NCBI GenBank assembly: GCA_002352145.1
Contig: DEHX01000112.1
Coordinates: 1-5,537, forward strand
Direction: 5' to 3'
Origin: Chitinophagaceae bacterium UBA2789
GTDB lineage: Bacteria; Bacteroidota; Bacteroidia; Chitinophagales; Chitinophagaceae
Length of the DNA stretch: 5,537 nt
Shown here: piece after piece, positions 4,514-5,537 of the stretch
Numbering within the stretch: the stretch's first letter is position 1
Layout of the letters: each line of letters starts with the position of its first letter
Made by a program: the position numbers and the translations under genes
Notes under the pieces: generated by a model
Told to the model about the DNA's origin: nothing
Databases searched by the model: none
What the model saw: only the letters and a program-made list of their open reading frames with translations

Positions 4514-5482
4514 ATGAAACAAGAAGAAACTCAAGACAAAGGCCGGCGGGACTTTTTGAAGACAGCTGCGGTGGCTACTATTGCAGCTACAGCCTGTGGC
4601 AGCCTTGCCTGCTCCTGCTCTTCCAAAAAGGCGCCTGCGGGGGATAAAGTAAAATTACTTTCACCGGATGGTGAAATAGTGGAAATTGACTCTGCCTACC
4701 TGAACCACCAGGAACATATGGCCATTGTATCCAAGCTGGAGGCACGGGAAGGCATAGCCGGGAAAAAATTTGTGATGGTAGTAGACCTGGCCCGTTGTAA
4801 AAATGCCCGGAAGTGTATTACCGCTTGCCAGAAATGGCACTACCGACCGGTAGAAACAGAATGGCTCACTGTAAAATTGATGAAGGACAGTGAAAAAGCG
4901 GCACCTTACTGGTTTCCCAAACAATGTTTTCACTGTGATAATCCGCCTTGTGTAAAAGTTTGTCCTGTTGATGCTACTTATAAAAGACAGGATGGCTTGG
5001 TGCTGATTGATAACGACCGTTGTATAGGTTGTAAATTCTGTATGGCAGCCTGTCCTTACTCCACCCGGGTGTTCAACTGGGATGAGCCGGAAGTACCATT
5101 TGACATTAAAGACCTGGCCTATAATCCTGAAACAGGCATTCCTGCCAAAGTAGGTACTGTTGAAAAATGTGATTTCTGCCCTGACCGTGCAAGAGAAGGG
5201 CTGCTTCCTCCTTGTGTGGAGTCTTGTCCCAATGGTGTTTTCTACTTCGGCGACGAAAATGAAGATACTGTTACCAACGGGGAAGAAACGATCAGCTTCA
5301 CTCAACTGATAAAAGACCGTGCTGGTTACCGTTATATGGAAGAACTGGGAACCAAACCAAGAGTGTACTACCTGCCACCAAAAGACAGGCAGTTTCCTGT
5401 AGAAAGAGGTTATGAAGACCTGGAACCCGAGATCAAAGACCGTTTTAAAGACATCATGGAACCAGAAAAGAAAAAATCCTGA
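4514..5482 (+). CDS. Tat-exported four-cluster ferredoxin-like electron-transfer subunit (DmsB/NrfC/PsrB type)
   Basis: This 322-aa protein starts with a Tat signal: GRRDFLK (10-16), then a hydrophobic Ala/Thr-rich stretch to about residue 33. Cysteines at 28, 33 and 35 could allow lipidation, but no lipobox is clean. After the KVKLLSPDGEIVEID segment (45-59) comes the ferredoxin region with the four Cys motifs of the DmsB family: I, Cys95/Cys101/Cys105 with Ala98 in place of the second Cys; II, Cys138/141/146/150 (CFHCDNPPCVKVCP); III, Cys170/173/176/180 (CIGCKFCMAACPY); IV, Cys219/222/234/238. By family knowledge such proteins carry a chain of Fe-S clusters between a periplasmic catalytic subunit and a NrfD/PsrC-type quinone-interacting membrane protein. 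The missing Cys suggests a [3Fe-4S] cluster, or loss of one. A new gene begins 39 bases downstream, where a NrfD-like subunit would be expected. No catalytic subunit is in view, so the substrate is unknown. Confidence 0.92.
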   Translation: MKQEETQDKGRRDFLKTAAVATIAATACGSLACSCSSKKAPAGDKVKLLSPDGEIVEIDSAYLNHQEHMAIVSKLEAREGIAGKKFVMVVDLARCKNARKCITACQKWHYRPVETEWLTVKLMKDSEKAAPYWFPKQCFHCDNPPCVKVCPVDATYKRQDGLVLIDNDRCIGCKFCMAACPYSTRVFNWDEPEVPFDIKDLAYNPETGIPAKVGTVEKCDFCPDRAREGLLPPCVESCPNGVFYFGDENEDTVTNGEETISFTQLIKDRAGYRYMEELGTKPRVYYLPPKDRQFPVERGYEDLEPEIKDRFKDIMEPEKKKS

Positions 5483-5521
5483 TCTGGCTGATCACAATTA
5501 TCAACCGAACAACTCTTAATT

Positions 5522-5537
5522 ATGGAACTCAATTCAT
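5522..5537 (+). CDS. Start of the next operon gene (partial; possibly NrfD-like)
   Basis: ATG followed by codons for Glu, Leu, Asn and Ser begins 39 bases after the Fe-S subunit stop, with no terminator between and an A-rich leader like those of the other genes here. Only five residues are visible. The NrfD/PsrC membrane-subunit suggestion rests only on the usual gene order after DmsB/NrfC-type subunits. Confidence 0.5.

Noticed and set aside
4661..5305. Long open frame on the minus strand (214 codons) inside the Fe-S subunit gene
   Set aside because: It lies wholly antisense to a gene with four recognisable Cys motifs, has no family features, and has no promoter or leader of its own.

Overview
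The window looks like a piece of a Bacteroidota chromosome, probably close to Chitinophagaceae. The signs are an OmpA-type lipoprotein with a coiled coil, a DUF5777-like outer-membrane barrel, c-type cytochrome lipoproteins with CX4CH heme motifs, starts without Shine-Dalgarno sequences but with A-rich leaders, and promoter elements of the Bacteroidota TAnnTTTG type. The genus is an inference and was not tested by any search.

Layout: (1) 1-42 is probably the tail of a plus-strand gene. (2) 61-998 is a minus-strand OmpA-family lipoprotein gene with its own likely promoter (about 1065-1072) and its own terminator (61-86). (3) 1121-3991 is a minus-strand operon of three genes: a diheme cytochrome lipoprotein (396 aa), a second tandem-domain cytochrome lipoprotein (207 aa) and a DUF5777-like beta-barrel (308 aa). 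It ends in a clear intrinsic terminator at 1121-1147. (4) 3992-4264 is a 273-bp divergent regulatory region. (5) 4265 to the window end is a plus-strand operon: a 72-aa small protein, a Tat-exported four-cluster ferredoxin-like subunit (322 aa), and the first codons of a third gene at 5522, plausibly a NrfD/PsrC-type membrane subunit.

The two divergent operons look like one electron-transfer module. A Tat-exported iron-sulfur subunit, probably with a quinone-interacting membrane partner, sits at the inner membrane. Two heme lipoproteins and an outer-membrane barrel lie in the periplasm and outer membrane. The substrate is not visible here, and no catalytic molybdenum subunit lies in the window.

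The most striking observation is the regulatory region. It holds a helically phased array of four YGTCA half-sites with an exact 11-bp period facing the cytochrome operon, and a two-site array in the opposite orientation facing the iron-sulfur operon. The core 16-mers are 14/16 identical and strongly resemble the E. coli PhoB (Pho) box. Both arrays end exactly 12 bp before a TAnnTT element. Between them lies a CRP-type dyad (TGTGA-N6-TCACT). This suggests that both arms are co-activated by a PhoB/OmpR-family response regulator together with a Crp/Fnr-family regulator, which is unusual for a respiratory locus.

Protein-level oddities are a Cys-to-Ala change in the first cluster motif of the ferredoxin-like protein, an unusual CXCH heme motif, paired HPGG motifs where a Met ligand is usual, and a 15-residue segment shared by the 72-aa and 322-aa proteins.
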